Shown in pieces: positions 25,100 through 32,217 of a stretch of 32,217 nucleotides of DNA (the stretch's first letter is position 1; every line of letters begins with the position of its first letter). A program made the translations under genes and the position numbers. The DNA is from an uncultured Chlorobiaceae bacterium (GTDB lineage Bacteria; Bacteroidota; Chlorobiia; Chlorobiales; Chlorobiaceae), in the NCBI GenBank assembly GCA_903928225.1, contig CAIYPU010000022.1:1-32217 (forward strand), in the 5' to 3' direction. The notes beneath the pieces were generated by a model. That model was not told the DNA's origin and did not search any database. It was given only the letters and a program-made list of their open reading frames with translations.

Positions 25100-26359
25100 A
25101 TGTTCAGGTTCCTGCACGCGGCCGACATCCATCTCGACAGTCCGCTCAAGGGTCTCGAGCACTATCCCGACGCACCGGTTGAGCAGATTCGTCTTGCGGC
25201 ACGCCGCGCTTTCGACAATCTCGTCGATACGGCCATCGATGAGAAAACCGACTTCGTGGTAATATCTGGGGACCTCTACGACGGCGACTGGAAGGACTTC
25301 AATACCGGCATCTATTTCATCAATCGCATGGGCCGCCTACGCGATGCAGGGATTCCGGTGTTCATGGTATCCGGCAACCACGATGCGGCAAGCCAGATAA
25401 CCCGTTCGCTGAAGCTGCCGGACAACGTCACCCTCTTCGGGCACCGGAGCGCCGGGACCGTCCATATCGACCATCTCGGAGTGACGGTTCACGGCCAGAG
25501 TTTTTCAACACGTTCGGTCAAGGAAGACCTGGTGCGGAACTACCCCCAGGGAGACCCGTCGCTGTTCAATATTGGCATTCTCCATACCAGCCTGAACGGC
25601 CGTCCGGGCCACGAACCTTACGCGCCCTGCACGCTCGACGCCCTGCGGTCGAAAGGATACCAGTACTGGGCGCTCGGCCATGTCCACCAGCGGGAAGAAG
25701 TTTCACGCGACCCGTGGGTTGTTTTTTCCGGCAATATCCAGGGGCGCCATATTCGCGAAACCGGCCCGAAAGGTTGTACGCTGGTAACGGTTGACGGCGG
25801 CAGTGTCGTTTGCGTCGAAGAACGCGAGCTCGATGTGCTTCGATGGGTTGTCTGCAGGGTCAATCCCGCCCGGTGCGACAGCGTGGACACGCTTTGCGGC
25901 CTTGTGAGCGAAGTCTTCGAAGCCGAAAGGGCAAGGGCGGATGGGCGCCCTCTCGCCGTGCGGCTGTATGTGGAAGGGATTACGCCTCTGCACAACCGGC
26001 TCCACGACCAGACGCTCCATCTGAACGAGGAGTTCCGGGCCCTTGCGGCCAACCTCGGCGACGTGTGGCTCGAGAAGATTGAAATAAGGACCAGGATGAG
26101 TGCAGGAAAAGAGGAGATCGGGGACGCTGCCTCGCCGATGTTCGCTATCCTTAAATCGCTCGAAGCGTTCAGTCTCGAAGAGCCGGACCTTGCCGGCCTC
26201 GTGCCGGAATTCGAGAAACTCCGCAGCAAATTGCCGCCGGAACTCATCGCCGAAAGCGATCCGTTCCGTCCGGACGAAGATGAGCTTTCCGCCCTGCGCG
26301 ACGAGGTGAAAGAACTGCTCGCGGCAAAGATAGCGGGGGGAGGGCGCCATGAAACTTGA
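25100..26359 (+). CDS. Metallophosphoesterase DNA repair nuclease, YhaO/SbcD-like
   Basis: A 419-residue calcineurin-like phosphoesterase of the Mre11/SbcD superfamily. Metal-binding motifs are all present near the N-terminus: HAADIHLDSP (6-15), VISGDLYDGDW (54-64), VSGNHDA, GILHTSL and GHVHQRE. After the catalytic domain comes a capping domain and a C-terminal alpha-helical part (from ~330) that probably binds the partner ATPase. The similarity is closer to Bacillus YhaO than to classical SbcD. The stop overlaps the following yhaN-like gene by 11 bp, a sign of tight coupling and of a two-subunit complex acting on DNA ends or hairpins in the cytoplasm. Activity is inferred from motifs. Confidence -1.
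   Translation: MFRFLHAADIHLDSPLKGLEHYPDAPVEQIRLAARRAFDNLVDTAIDEKTDFVVISGDLYDGDWKDFNTGIYFINRMGRLRDAGIPVFMVSGNHDAASQITRSLKLPDNVTLFGHRSAGTVHIDHLGVTVHGQSFSTRSVKEDLVRNYPQGDPSLFNIGILHTSLNGRPGHEPYAPCTLDALRSKGYQYWALGHVHQREEVSRDPWVVFSGNIQGRHIRETGPKGCTLVTVDGGSVVCVEERELDVLRWVVCRVNPARCDSVDTLCGLVSEVFEAERARADGRPLAVRLYVEGITPLHNRLHDQTLHLNEEFRALAANLGDVWLEKIEIRTRMSAGKEEIGDAASPMFAILKSLEAFSLEEPDLAGLVPEFEKLRSKLPPELIAESDPFRPDEDELSALRDEVKELLAAKIAGGGRHET
26339..26344 (+). promoter_or_regulatory. Shine-Dalgarno site of the YhaN-like ATPase
   Basis: GGAGGG inside a ten-base purine run (26335-26344), 4 nt before the ATG at 26349 and within the end of the preceding gene. It supports both that start and translational coupling. 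Confidence -1.
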
Positions 26360-29300
26360 ACGGCTCGAACTGAAGGCGTTCGGACCGTTTACCGGCCGGA
26401 CTCTTCATTTTGCCTCTCCCCATCCGGGCCTCCATGTTGTCTATGGGCCAAACGAGGCAGGGAAAAGCTGCGCCATGAGGGCGCTTCAGGCCCTCTTTTT
26501 CGGCTTTCCCCAGCGGACCGCCGACAATTTCCTGCACCAGAACACGCAACTGCTTGTCGGAGGGTGCCTGCTCGGCGAGGACGGCCGGGAGTTCGTTTTT
26601 TACCGGCGCAAACGCAATGTCAAAGACCTCTTCGACCGGGACGACAACCCGATCGACCAGTCAGCACTGGCCCCATGGCTGCACGGCATGGAAAAAGTGC
26701 TTTTTCTCGCACTCTACGGCATCGATCATGAAACGCTCGTACTGGGAGGACAGGGTATTCTCGACCAGCAGGGGGAGGTAGGAAAGGCACTGTTCGCTGC
26801 CGCAGCAGGCCTTGCATCACTGAAACCGCTGATCGACGGGCTCGAAGAGGAGGCAGACAGCCTTTTCACCCTCAGAAGCTCTGTGCGTTCGATCAACGAT
26901 GCCCTGTCACAGCACAAGGAGCTGCAGAGGCAGTCGAAGGAGGCCACGCTCTCCGGCCGCGACTGGGATGAGCAGCGTCAGGCCCTCGAAGAAGCGTTTG
27001 CACGGCTCAATGAAAGGCAGGAGGCGAAGAGGCGGCTCGAGACCGAAAAACACCGCTTAGAACGTCTGCACCTGGCCATGCCCGATCTTTCGCTCCGTAA
27101 AGCCCTGTTGCGCGAGCTTGCCGACTTGGGTGACGTCACCTCTCTTCCGGCAGACTTCGTCCAGCGCAGGGCAGCCCTCGAACAGCGGCTTCGGGAAGCC
27201 CGCATCCGGCATGAAGAGGTGACGGCGAGGATACAGGCCCTGCAGGAAAAAACAGGGAAGCTCTCGCTGAAGAGCACCATTCTCGGAGAGGCGGCAGCAA
27301 TCGATGAGCTCTACCAGCGGCTCGGAGAATACCGGAAGGCGAAAAGCGACCGCCCCCTGCGCGAAGGGCAACGCATCGGCCTGAAAACTGCTGCTGCGGA
27401 CCTGCTCCGACAGATCAGGCCCGAACTTTCGATCAATAATGTCGAAACCCTTCGTCCCGGCCTCTCGAAGCGAAGGCGGATACAGGAGCTCGCTTCCCGC
27501 TATGAAGCGCTTCTGAAAGCAGCCCTGTTGGCCCAGGAAGAGCTTCAGAAAATAGAAAAAGGCATCGAACTGCTTCAGAACGACCGGCAGCAGCTCCCGG
27601 CCTTTTCCTGCGCCGGTGGGCTCTCGAAAGTTTCGGCTGCCGCAGCCAATGCCTGGGAGATCGACACCGCGATCCGCTTGCTTTACGAGGAGCAAAGGAG
27701 GAGCGGACAGGAGTGTCTTGCCGCATTGGACCGACTCGGGCTGTGGAAAGGACCGCTGGAAAATGTGCTGCACCTTGCGCTTCCGCTGCCGCAGACCGTT
27801 CAGCTTTTCGATGAAGAGTTCCGCGAGGTCGATGAACGGATGTGGCAGCTCCATACGGAAAGGGAAGGTCTTGAAAAGCAGTTGCTCGACGTGGAAGCAC
27901 AGTTGCACAGGCTTGCAGGCAGCGCCGACGTGCCGAGCGAAGAGGAGCTGTCGAAGCTGCGGGGCCGGCGTGATGAGGGCTGGCAACTGTTGCGACGCCA
28001 GTGGATCGGAGGGGAGGAGATCGCAGGCGAGAGCTTCGCATACGATCCGGATCACGCGCTGCCGGAAGCTTACGAAATGATGGTTGCCCGGGCCGACAGG
28101 ACAGCCGACCGGCTTTACCGCGAAGCGGAGCTTGTGCAGAAGCAGGCTGCCCTCAAGGCGGAATCGGAAAAAATCGGAAAAAGGCTGGAATCGCTCAAGG
28201 AACAGGAAGGTGTTCTGGGCAGTTCACTCGGCGGCGTGCGGCTGCGCTGGCTGGAGCTCTGGTCATCGAGCGGCATCGTGCCCCTTTCACCGCGCGAGAT
28301 GCTCGCATGGGCCGCTTCCTTCGAACAACTGCGCCTTCAGGTAAGGGATTCTGAAAAAATCCGGCAGGATCTCGACGGGAAGGTGTTGCTGCGCAGTCAG
28401 TTGCGGGAAAACCTCTTGAAGGAAATTGCCGCTGCGGCAGAAGGCGAAACCTTTCCGGGCGAAGAGTTGCAGGGGCCATTCGACTTTGCCCGATCGCTTC
28501 TGGAACGGATTGAAAAGGTGCGGGAGCAGCGCGATTTGCTTGACCAGAGGCTTCGCGACGGCCGCAACGCACTCGACAGCGTGCTCGAAAGAAAAAGCAG
28601 GGCGGAAGAGGAACTGAAAGCCTGGCGGCAGGAGTGGGCCGAGACACTGCTTCCCCTCGGCCTCGAGGCCGGCACGCTTCCTTCTGAGGCCGCAGATTTT
28701 ATCGATATCCTCCAGGCCTGTTTCGACAAACTGAGGGAAGCAGACGAATTCCGCAAACGTATCGAAGGGATCGACCGGGATACGGACGAGTTCGAGCGGG
28801 ATGCCGGATCGCTGCTGAAAAAGATCGCCCCCGACCTTGCCGTTGCCGATGTGCACTTTGCCGTTGCAGAGATCAAGAGCCGTCTTGGAAGCGCCAGCGA
28901 GGAGCAGGCTGTCCTGCGGCGTGAGAGCGAGGAACTGGAGTCGCTGGGCCGGTCATTCACCCTGACCGGAAAAGAGGTGCAGGACTGCGCAAAGGAACTT
29001 GACGGAATGCGTCTGGCCGCCCGGTGCGAAACGCATGATGAGATGATCGAGGCCGAGCAGCGTTCGGCGGCCCATGCCATGCTCGGGGAGCGGATCAGGG
29101 AGCTGGAACGGAACCTTTCCCGCATAGCAGGAAAGGCAACCATCGACGAGCTCGAATTGCAGGCAGGAGAGGCCGATCCCGATGAGCTTCAGGGGCGTAT
29201 CGAAACGATGAATGCGGAGATCCGCAACCTGATCGATCCGGAAATAGCGCAGCTGATGGAGAGTATCGGGAGGAGAAGGAACGACCTGGAGCGGATGGAC

Positions 29301-29879
29301 GGCGGCGGAAAGGCGGCCGAACTTGCCGAAGCGCTGCAGAACTCCCTGGCGAAAATCCGCCGCCTGACAGGGCGTTACATCCGCCTCAAGCTTGCTGCGA
29401 AACTGCTCCGCGAAGAGGCCGAACGTTACCGCACGGAAAACGAGGCCCCGGTGCTGAAGCTCGCTTCCCGCTACTTCAGGGAGCTGACCATGGGATCGTT
29501 CGAAAGCCTTCGCGCCGACAGCGACGAACAGGGTAAGCCTGTGCTTGCAGGGGTGAGGTCGAACGGCAGCTGGCTGCATGTTGAAGCGATGAGCTCCGGC
29601 ACCCGCGACCAGCTCTACCTGGCCCTGCGGCTCGCCACGCTCGAATTGCGGGCGGAATCGAGCGAGCCCATGCCGTTCATCGTCGACGATATCCTGATCA
29701 ACTTCGATGACCTGCGTTCACAGGCAACCCTGAAAGCACTCTCTGAACTGGGGGAGAAGAATCAGGTGATCCTCTTCACGCACCATCGGCAGATTGTGGA
29801 AATGGCAAAAGCGAAGGCGTTAGCTGGTAAGGCGTTTATCCATGAGCTTGTTGAAAAGCAGGGACGCCTGGCGATGTGA
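26349..29879 (+). CDS. SMC/Rad50-like AAA ATPase, YhaN/SbcC type
   Basis: A 1176-residue ATPase with the Rad50/SbcC plan. The N-terminal lobe has the start motif MKLERLELKAFGPFTGRT and Walker A VYGPNEAGKS (~31-40). A very long central coiled coil spans about 190-1030, rich in E, R, L and Q. The C-terminal lobe has the ABC signature SSGTRDQLYLALRLATLE (~1081) and Walker B MPFIVDDILINFDD (~1107). No CxxC zinc hook is seen in the coiled coil, as expected for YhaN rather than SbcC/Rad50. With its neighbour it should form an ATP-driven nuclease complex for DNA end processing or repair. The 11-bp overlap keeps the two at equal levels. The coiled-coil region uses highly GC-rich codons. Confidence -1.
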   Translation: MKLERLELKAFGPFTGRTLHFASPHPGLHVVYGPNEAGKSCAMRALQALFFGFPQRTADNFLHQNTQLLVGGCLLGEDGREFVFYRRKRNVKDLFDRDDNPIDQSALAPWLHGMEKVLFLALYGIDHETLVLGGQGILDQQGEVGKALFAAAAGLASLKPLIDGLEEEADSLFTLRSSVRSINDALSQHKELQRQSKEATLSGRDWDEQRQALEEAFARLNERQEAKRRLETEKHRLERLHLAMPDLSLRKALLRELADLGDVTSLPADFVQRRAALEQRLREARIRHEEVTARIQALQEKTGKLSLKSTILGEAAAIDELYQRLGEYRKAKSDRPLREGQRIGLKTAAADLLRQIRPELSINNVETLRPGLSKRRRIQELASRYEALLKAALLAQEELQKIEKGIELLQNDRQQLPAFSCAGGLSKVSAAAANAWEIDTAIRLLYEEQRRSGQECLAALDRLGLWKGPLENVLHLALPLPQTVQLFDEEFREVDERMWQLHTEREGLEKQLLDVEAQLHRLAGSADVPSEEELSKLRGRRDEGWQLLRRQWIGGEEIAGESFAYDPDHALPEAYEMMVARADRTADRLYREAELVQKQAALKAESEKIGKRLESLKEQEGVLGSSLGGVRLRWLELWSSSGIVPLSPREMLAWAASFEQLRLQVRDSEKIRQDLDGKVLLRSQLRENLLKEIAAAAEGETFPGEELQGPFDFARSLLERIEKVREQRDLLDQRLRDGRNALDSVLERKSRAEEELKAWRQEWAETLLPLGLEAGTLPSEAADFIDILQACFDKLREADEFRKRIEGIDRDTDEFERDAGSLLKKIAPDLAVADVHFAVAEIKSRLGSASEEQAVLRRESEELESLGRSFTLTGKEVQDCAKELDGMRLAARCETHDEMIEAEQRSAAHAMLGERIRELERNLSRIAGKATIDELELQAGEADPDELQGRIETMNAEIRNLIDPEIAQLMESIGRRRNDLERMDGGGKAAELAEALQNSLAKIRRLTGRYIRLKLAAKLLREEAERYRTENEAPVLKLASRYFRELTMGSFESLRADSDEQGKPVLAGVRSNGSWLHVEAMSSGTRDQLYLALRLATLELRAESSEPMPFIVDDILINFDDLRSQATLKALSELGEKNQVILFTHHRQIVEMAKAKALAGKAFIHELVEKQGRLAM

Positions 29880-29897
29880 GTTCTGAAAATAATCTGT

Positions 29898-29939
29898 TTC
29901 TTCTCTGAACAAATAATTTCATAAAAAGTAAGAGAAGAA
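29898..29939 (+). terminator. Weak hairpin after the YhaN-like gene
   Basis: TTCTTCTCT (29898-29906) pairs with AGAGAAGAA (29931-29939) across a 24-nt AT-rich loop, about 20 bp after the stop. The stem is AT-rich and has no U-tract, so a terminator function is uncertain. Confidence -1.
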
Positions 29940-29944
29940 GGTTT

Positions 29945-30039
29945 GTCATCCTGAATGAAACGCAGTGAAATGAAGGATCCATAGGTTTTCAATAATGCCT
30001 TATGGATTCCTCACCCGGTCCTGCCGGCTTCAGCATGAC
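29945..30039. repeat. Dispersed repeat, head-to-head inverted pair (copy pair 1)
   Basis: A forward unit (29945-29980) begins GTCATCCTGAA and ends GGATCC. An inverted unit (30004-30039) begins GGATTCC and ends TTCAGCATGAC. The outer ends match as inverted repeats at 10 of 11 positions, and the inner GGATCCATA/TATGGATTCC ends match approximately. The 95-bp whole could fold into one long stem. It lies in the gap before the DUF3465 gene. It resembles the GTCATTCTGAGCGAAGCG-type intergenic repeat I know from many bacterial genomes. Confidence -1.
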
Positions 30040-30067
30040 GCCATGCACATCCGTATTATATTTTATA

Positions 30068-30081
30068 GATTGAATTCAATC
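30068..30081. promoter_or_regulatory. Perfect 14-bp palindrome just before the DUF3465 start codon
   Basis: GATTGAATTCAATC is identical on both strands, ends one base before the ATG at 30083, and follows a TATA-rich stretch (TATTATATTTTATA). It could be an operator or a translation-blocking site. Confidence -1.
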
Positions 30082-30082
30082 A

Positions 30083-30571
30083 ATGCCTGACAGTACACGA
30101 ATAAAACAGCTTCTCATCGCCGCTGCAGTACTCCTTGCGGGATACGGATATACTCTTTTCGGCATCAAGCCTGCACCTGTGCCCGCCGAACCGAAGGAAA
30201 CAGTTCAGCGGCAGGATCATTTTAACAGCCAGGATAATTCCGCTGCGGTCATTGCAAAAGCATTCGCGAACCGCGAAAGCAATGTAGAGGTATCGGGAGT
30301 GGGTGTCGTGACCAGGATTTTGCCGGACGACCGCAGCGGGAGCAGGCATCAACGGTTCATCCTCAGGCTGGTGAACGGCCAGACCCTGCTGGTGGCGCAC
30401 AATATCGATCTTGCCCCGAGGGTGGACGACCTTGCCACCGGAGATGGGGTTACATTCAAAGGAGAGTACGAATGGGGCCCGAAAGGAGGAACGCTGCACT
30501 GGACACATCACGATCCCGGCGGTTCACATCCGGGCGGATGGATAGAGCACAACGGTAAAAGGTATCAGTGA
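30083..30571 (+). CDS. DUF3465 domain protein, exported or membrane-anchored
   Basis: A 162-residue protein. Residues ~8-27 (KQLLIAAAVLLAGYGYTLFG) form an N-terminal signal or anchor, followed by a proline-rich linker to ~40. The domain from ~65 shows VSGVGVVTRILPDDRSG, RHQRFILRLVNGQTLLVAHNID and the end motif WTHHDPGGSHPGGWIEHNGK, which I recognise as DUF3465. The beta-rich pattern resembles nucleic-acid-binding OB-like folds, but the function is not established. It is probably periplasmic. It stands alone between two clusters of the dispersed repeat, with a perfect palindrome at its start codon and no Shine-Dalgarno sequence. Confidence -1.
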   Translation: MPDSTRIKQLLIAAAVLLAGYGYTLFGIKPAPVPAEPKETVQRQDHFNSQDNSAAVIAKAFANRESNVEVSGVGVVTRILPDDRSGSRHQRFILRLVNGQTLLVAHNIDLAPRVDDLATGDGVTFKGEYEWGPKGGTLHWTHHDPGGSHPGGWIEHNGKRYQ

Positions 30572-30762
30572 GCTGTCGAATGCTTTTAAGGCTTTTCAGC
30601 AGGGTAGTATGTATTGTTTATTAATCCGGTGATTGATGGTATAAATTATCTTTTGAACAAACACTGTTTTTCTTGTCATTTTGAGCTCCCTGTACCCGGC
30701 CATTATAGCAAACGAGAGAATCTTGCCTTCTCAGTTTTCCTTTGTCATCCTGTCTTTTTCTT

Positions 30763-30846
30763 GTCATTCTGAACGAAGTGAAGAAACCATGAAGGGCAAC
30801 GTCTGGAAATGGATGATCCACTGCATTTCATTGCGTTCAGCATGAC
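30763..30846. repeat. Dispersed repeat, inverted pair (copy pair 2)
   Basis: The forward unit from 30763 (GTCATTCTGAACGAAGTGAA) and the inverted unit ending at 30846 (GCGTTCAGCATGAC) enclose 84 bp. The outer ends match GTCATnCTGAACG on both strands. The arrangement is the same as in pair 1, but the internal sequence differs. Confidence -1.
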
Positions 30847-31005
30847 GAACCGTAAAGTCATGCCGAGTCCGCTGCTTCCGGCCACTGCCGCACACGGACC
30901 ATGAACAATAAAGTCGTAAATTTTGGGTGCCGGATATTCTGAAAGCGGTACCTGTTCATGTAAAGCACAGCGCAGAACTCACATGTTTTCGTTTTCCAGG
31001 GAGAT

Positions 31006-31041
31006 GGATCCTTCCCTTCGCGCTGCTTCGTTCAGGATGAC
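31006..31041 (-). repeat. Dispersed repeat, single inverted unit
   Basis: Begins GGATCCTTCCCTTCGCGCTG and ends GTTCAGGATGAC on the plus strand, the reverse of the forward units. It faces away from the unit at 31075-31100, with 33 bp between. Confidence -1.
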
Positions 31042-31074
31042 ATCGGTTTTTCTGAAAAAAAACTCCCTGCTCCT

Positions 31075-31100
31075 GTCATTCTGAGCGGAGCGAAGAATCC
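31075..31100 (+). repeat. Dispersed repeat, single forward unit
   Basis: GTCATTCTGAGCGGAGCG followed by AAGAATCC, the closest copy here to the common form of this repeat family. It ends 11 bp before the acetyltransferase start codon, so it lies in that gene's leader or promoter. Confidence -1.
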
Positions 31101-31111
31101 ATAATGGGCAA

Positions 31112-31597
31112 ATGCTTATGAACGATAATTTCACCATCCACAGAGCAACCGCCGCCGACACGCAGGAGGTCGCCGTCATGGTTGGCGAGCTGCTGACCGA
31201 GATCATGGATGCCATCGGGATCAGGGCATTCCATTTCGATCTTGCCGAAACAACCTCCCGGCTGCGGGATTTTCTCGAACGGGAGAATTATTTCGTTTTT
31301 GTCGCCCGCAGCGGAAACGGCCATCCGATCGGGTTCATCGCCCTGTATGAAAGCTACGCTTTGTATGCCGAAGGGGCATTCGGCACAATCCCCGAACTGT
31401 ACGTCCGTCCGGAGTACCGCTCGAACGGTTTGGGCATCCGCCTGCTTGCCGAAGCGAAATCGTTCGGGGCGTCACGAGGCTGGAAACGTCTCGAAGTCAC
31501 GACCCCGCCCTTGCCTGAGTTCCAGAGGACGCTGGCGTTTTATGAGCGCGAAGGGTTTGCCATAACCGGCGGCCGAAAGCTCAAGGTTGAGCTGTAA
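31112..31597 (+). CDS. GNAT-family N-acetyltransferase
   Basis: A 161-residue single-domain acetyltransferase. The N-terminal IHRATAADTQEVAVMVGEL is the usual first strand and helix. Motif A is ELYVRPEYRSNGLGIRLLAEA (~94-114), with the R-x-x-G-x-G/A acetyl-CoA loop (RSNGLG). The end FYEREGFAITGGRKL is the typical last strand. The acceptor (small molecule, peptide or toxin) cannot be told. The first two ATGs (31112, 31118) are both possible and no Shine-Dalgarno sequence is present. The gene begins just after a repeat unit. A hairpin follows its stop, and then the methyltransferase, so cotranscription with that gene is uncertain. Confidence -1.
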   Translation: MLMNDNFTIHRATAADTQEVAVMVGELLTEIMDAIGIRAFHFDLAETTSRLRDFLERENYFVFVARSGNGHPIGFIALYESYALYAEGAFGTIPELYVRPEYRSNGLGIRLLAEAKSFGASRGWKRLEVTTPPLPEFQRTLAFYEREGFAITGGRKLKVEL

Positions 31598-31610
31598 ATC
31601 ATCTCTTTAA

Positions 31611-31640
31611 GCCTGTGAATTACCCTGCAGGCAGGTTTTT
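31611..31640 (+). terminator. Possible intrinsic terminator after the acetyltransferase
   Basis: GCCTG (31611-31615) pairs with CAGGC (31628-31632), or alternatively CCTG with CAGG closer in, followed by a T5 run (31636-31640), 14 bp after the stop. The stem is short. Confidence -1.
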
Positions 31641-31655
31641 CTGAACATCAGCCTG

Positions 31656-31662
31656 AAAGGAG
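31656..31662 (+). promoter_or_regulatory. Shine-Dalgarno site of the methyltransferase
   Basis: AAAGGAG, 8 nt before the ATG at 31671. It fixes the start of the last gene. Confidence -1.
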
Positions 31663-31670
31663 AACGTGAA

Positions 31671-32217
31671 ATGAGCAAGATCAATAAGCGCGTTTGTCCG
31701 GTTGCGTTGTCGGGCTCACTCGACAACCGCATTCGCAGATGGTTGCAAAACCCTCGAAAAATCCTCGCTCCGTATGTAAGGGAGGGCATGACGGTCCTGG
31801 ATTTGGGCTGCGGACCCGGCTTTTTCACGATCGAAATGGCAGAAATGGTCGGCAGATCAGGCAAGGTCATCGCCGCCGATATGCAGGAGGGGATGCTTCG
31901 GAAAGTTAAGGACAAAGTTGCAGGAACGGAACTTGACGGTCGGATTCAGCTGCACAAGTGCGAAGAAAACAGGATAGGCGTTACACAGGCTGTCGATTTC
32001 GTGCTGCTGTTCTATATGGTACACGAAGTCCCTGACAAGCGGCATTTCTTCAAAGAGATTCACTCAATTCTGAAACCCGATGGAAAGGTCCTGATCGTCG
32101 AACCTCCCGTCCATGTCTCGAAATCAGCATTTGAAGAAACAGTAAAAATAGCAGCGGATGCAGGTTTTGCGGTTGTCGAAAGACCGAAGATGGTTTTCAG
32201 CAGGGGAGTTGTGTTGA
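31671..32217 (+). CDS. Class I SAM-dependent methyltransferase, 3' end missing
   Basis: The frame is open from the ATG at 31671 to the window end (182 complete codons), so the C-terminus is cut off. SAM-binding motif I is VLDLGCGPGFFTIEMA (~43-58), the acidic residue of motif II is in VIAADMQEGML, and a motif IV-like VDFVLLFYMVHEVPDK and ILKPDGKVLIVEPP follow. This is a UbiE/Methyltransf_11-type Rossmann fold. The N-terminal MSKINKRVCPVALSGSLDNR and a cysteine at residue 9 recall small stand-alone methyltransferases of anaerobes whose substrate is unknown. A strong ribosome-binding site supports the start. It is cytoplasmic. The substrate cannot be told. Confidence -1.
   Translation, partial: MSKINKRVCPVALSGSLDNRIRRWLQNPRKILAPYVREGMTVLDLGCGPGFFTIEMAEMVGRSGKVIAADMQEGMLRKVKDKVAGTELDGRIQLHKCEENRIGVTQAVDFVLLFYMVHEVPDKRHFFKEIHSILKPDGKVLIVEPPVHVSKSAFEETVKIAADAGFAVVERPKMVFSRGVVL

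Larger units (their letters stand above)
30572..31111. other. Gap of 540 bp filled by dispersed repeats
   Basis: No credible gene. It holds one inverted pair (30763-30846), two fragments of the same unit (GTCATTTTGAGC at 30675-30686 and GTCATCCTGTC at 30744-30754), and two divergent units (31006-31041 and 31075-31100). Short open frames here are translations of the repeats. Confidence -1.

Noticed and set aside
30621-30821. 66-codon minus-strand frame
   Set aside because: It is largely a translation of the dispersed repeat.

Overview
The window looks like chromosomal DNA of a green sulfur bacterium (Chlorobiaceae) or a close relative, judged from gene content only. The pointers are an HdrA/HdrCB module joined to an NADH-type FlxABCD module, a MurB with a C-terminal DOMON-like domain, a long-insert SecA, a SecB-like protein and the near absence of Shine-Dalgarno sequences. 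No species can be named from the sequence alone. Coding DNA is moderately GC-rich, with one clearly AT-rich gap at 21713-22145.

Layout. (1) 1-2152, minus strand: the first ~717 residues of a large secreted-type calcium-binding protein. It has three copies of an EF-hand-plus-'HGDDE...GYHLVQNDG' module followed by RTX nonapeptides, and its 3' end lies outside the window. (2) 2677-4957: a SecB-like gene (minus) divergent from a murB-DOMON fusion (plus). (3) 4988-11920, minus: a six-gene redox operon, read 5' to 3' as fused hdrC-hdrB, hdrA, flxD (mvhD-like), flxC, flxB, flxA. This is a predicted cytoplasmic flavin-based electron-bifurcating NADH dehydrogenase/heterodisulfide reductase. It has a good promoter at 11978-12005 and a long hairpin in the hdrCB-hdrA gap. 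(4) 12319-13533, plus: an AlaC-type aminotransferase with its own promoter. (5) 13546-20556, minus: secA-purL-nnr, closely spaced. (6) 20777-21712, minus: an Ogg-type DNA glycosylase, preceded by the AT-rich gap. (7) 22146-24398, minus: lipA, a degenerate CPBP-like membrane protein and an NAD(P)-binding atypical SDR. (8) 24638-29879, plus: a secreted cupin, then a YhaO/SbcD-like nuclease overlapping a YhaN/SbcC-like ATPase. (9) 29880-32217: a zone rich in a dispersed palindromic repeat, holding a DUF3465 gene, a GNAT acetyltransferase and the start of a SAM methyltransferase that runs off the end.

How the genes fit together. FlxABCD should take electrons from NADH and pass them through FlxD to the FAD of HdrA. 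HdrA is expected to bifurcate them to ferredoxin and to the HdrB catalytic site, where a disulfide is reduced. That would link NADH, ferredoxin and thiol/disulfide (possibly DsrC) pools in an anaerobic sulfur-metabolising phototroph; the partners are inferred. The other genes are mostly housekeeping: cell wall, secretion, purines, NAD(P)HX repair, lipoate and DNA repair.

The most unusual items are the cysteine-containing RTX protein with its triplicated module, the MurB fusion, the hairpin inside the Hdr operon, and the inverted-repeat clusters around the DUF3465 and acetyltransferase genes. I found no CRISPR array, tRNA, rRNA or transposase.
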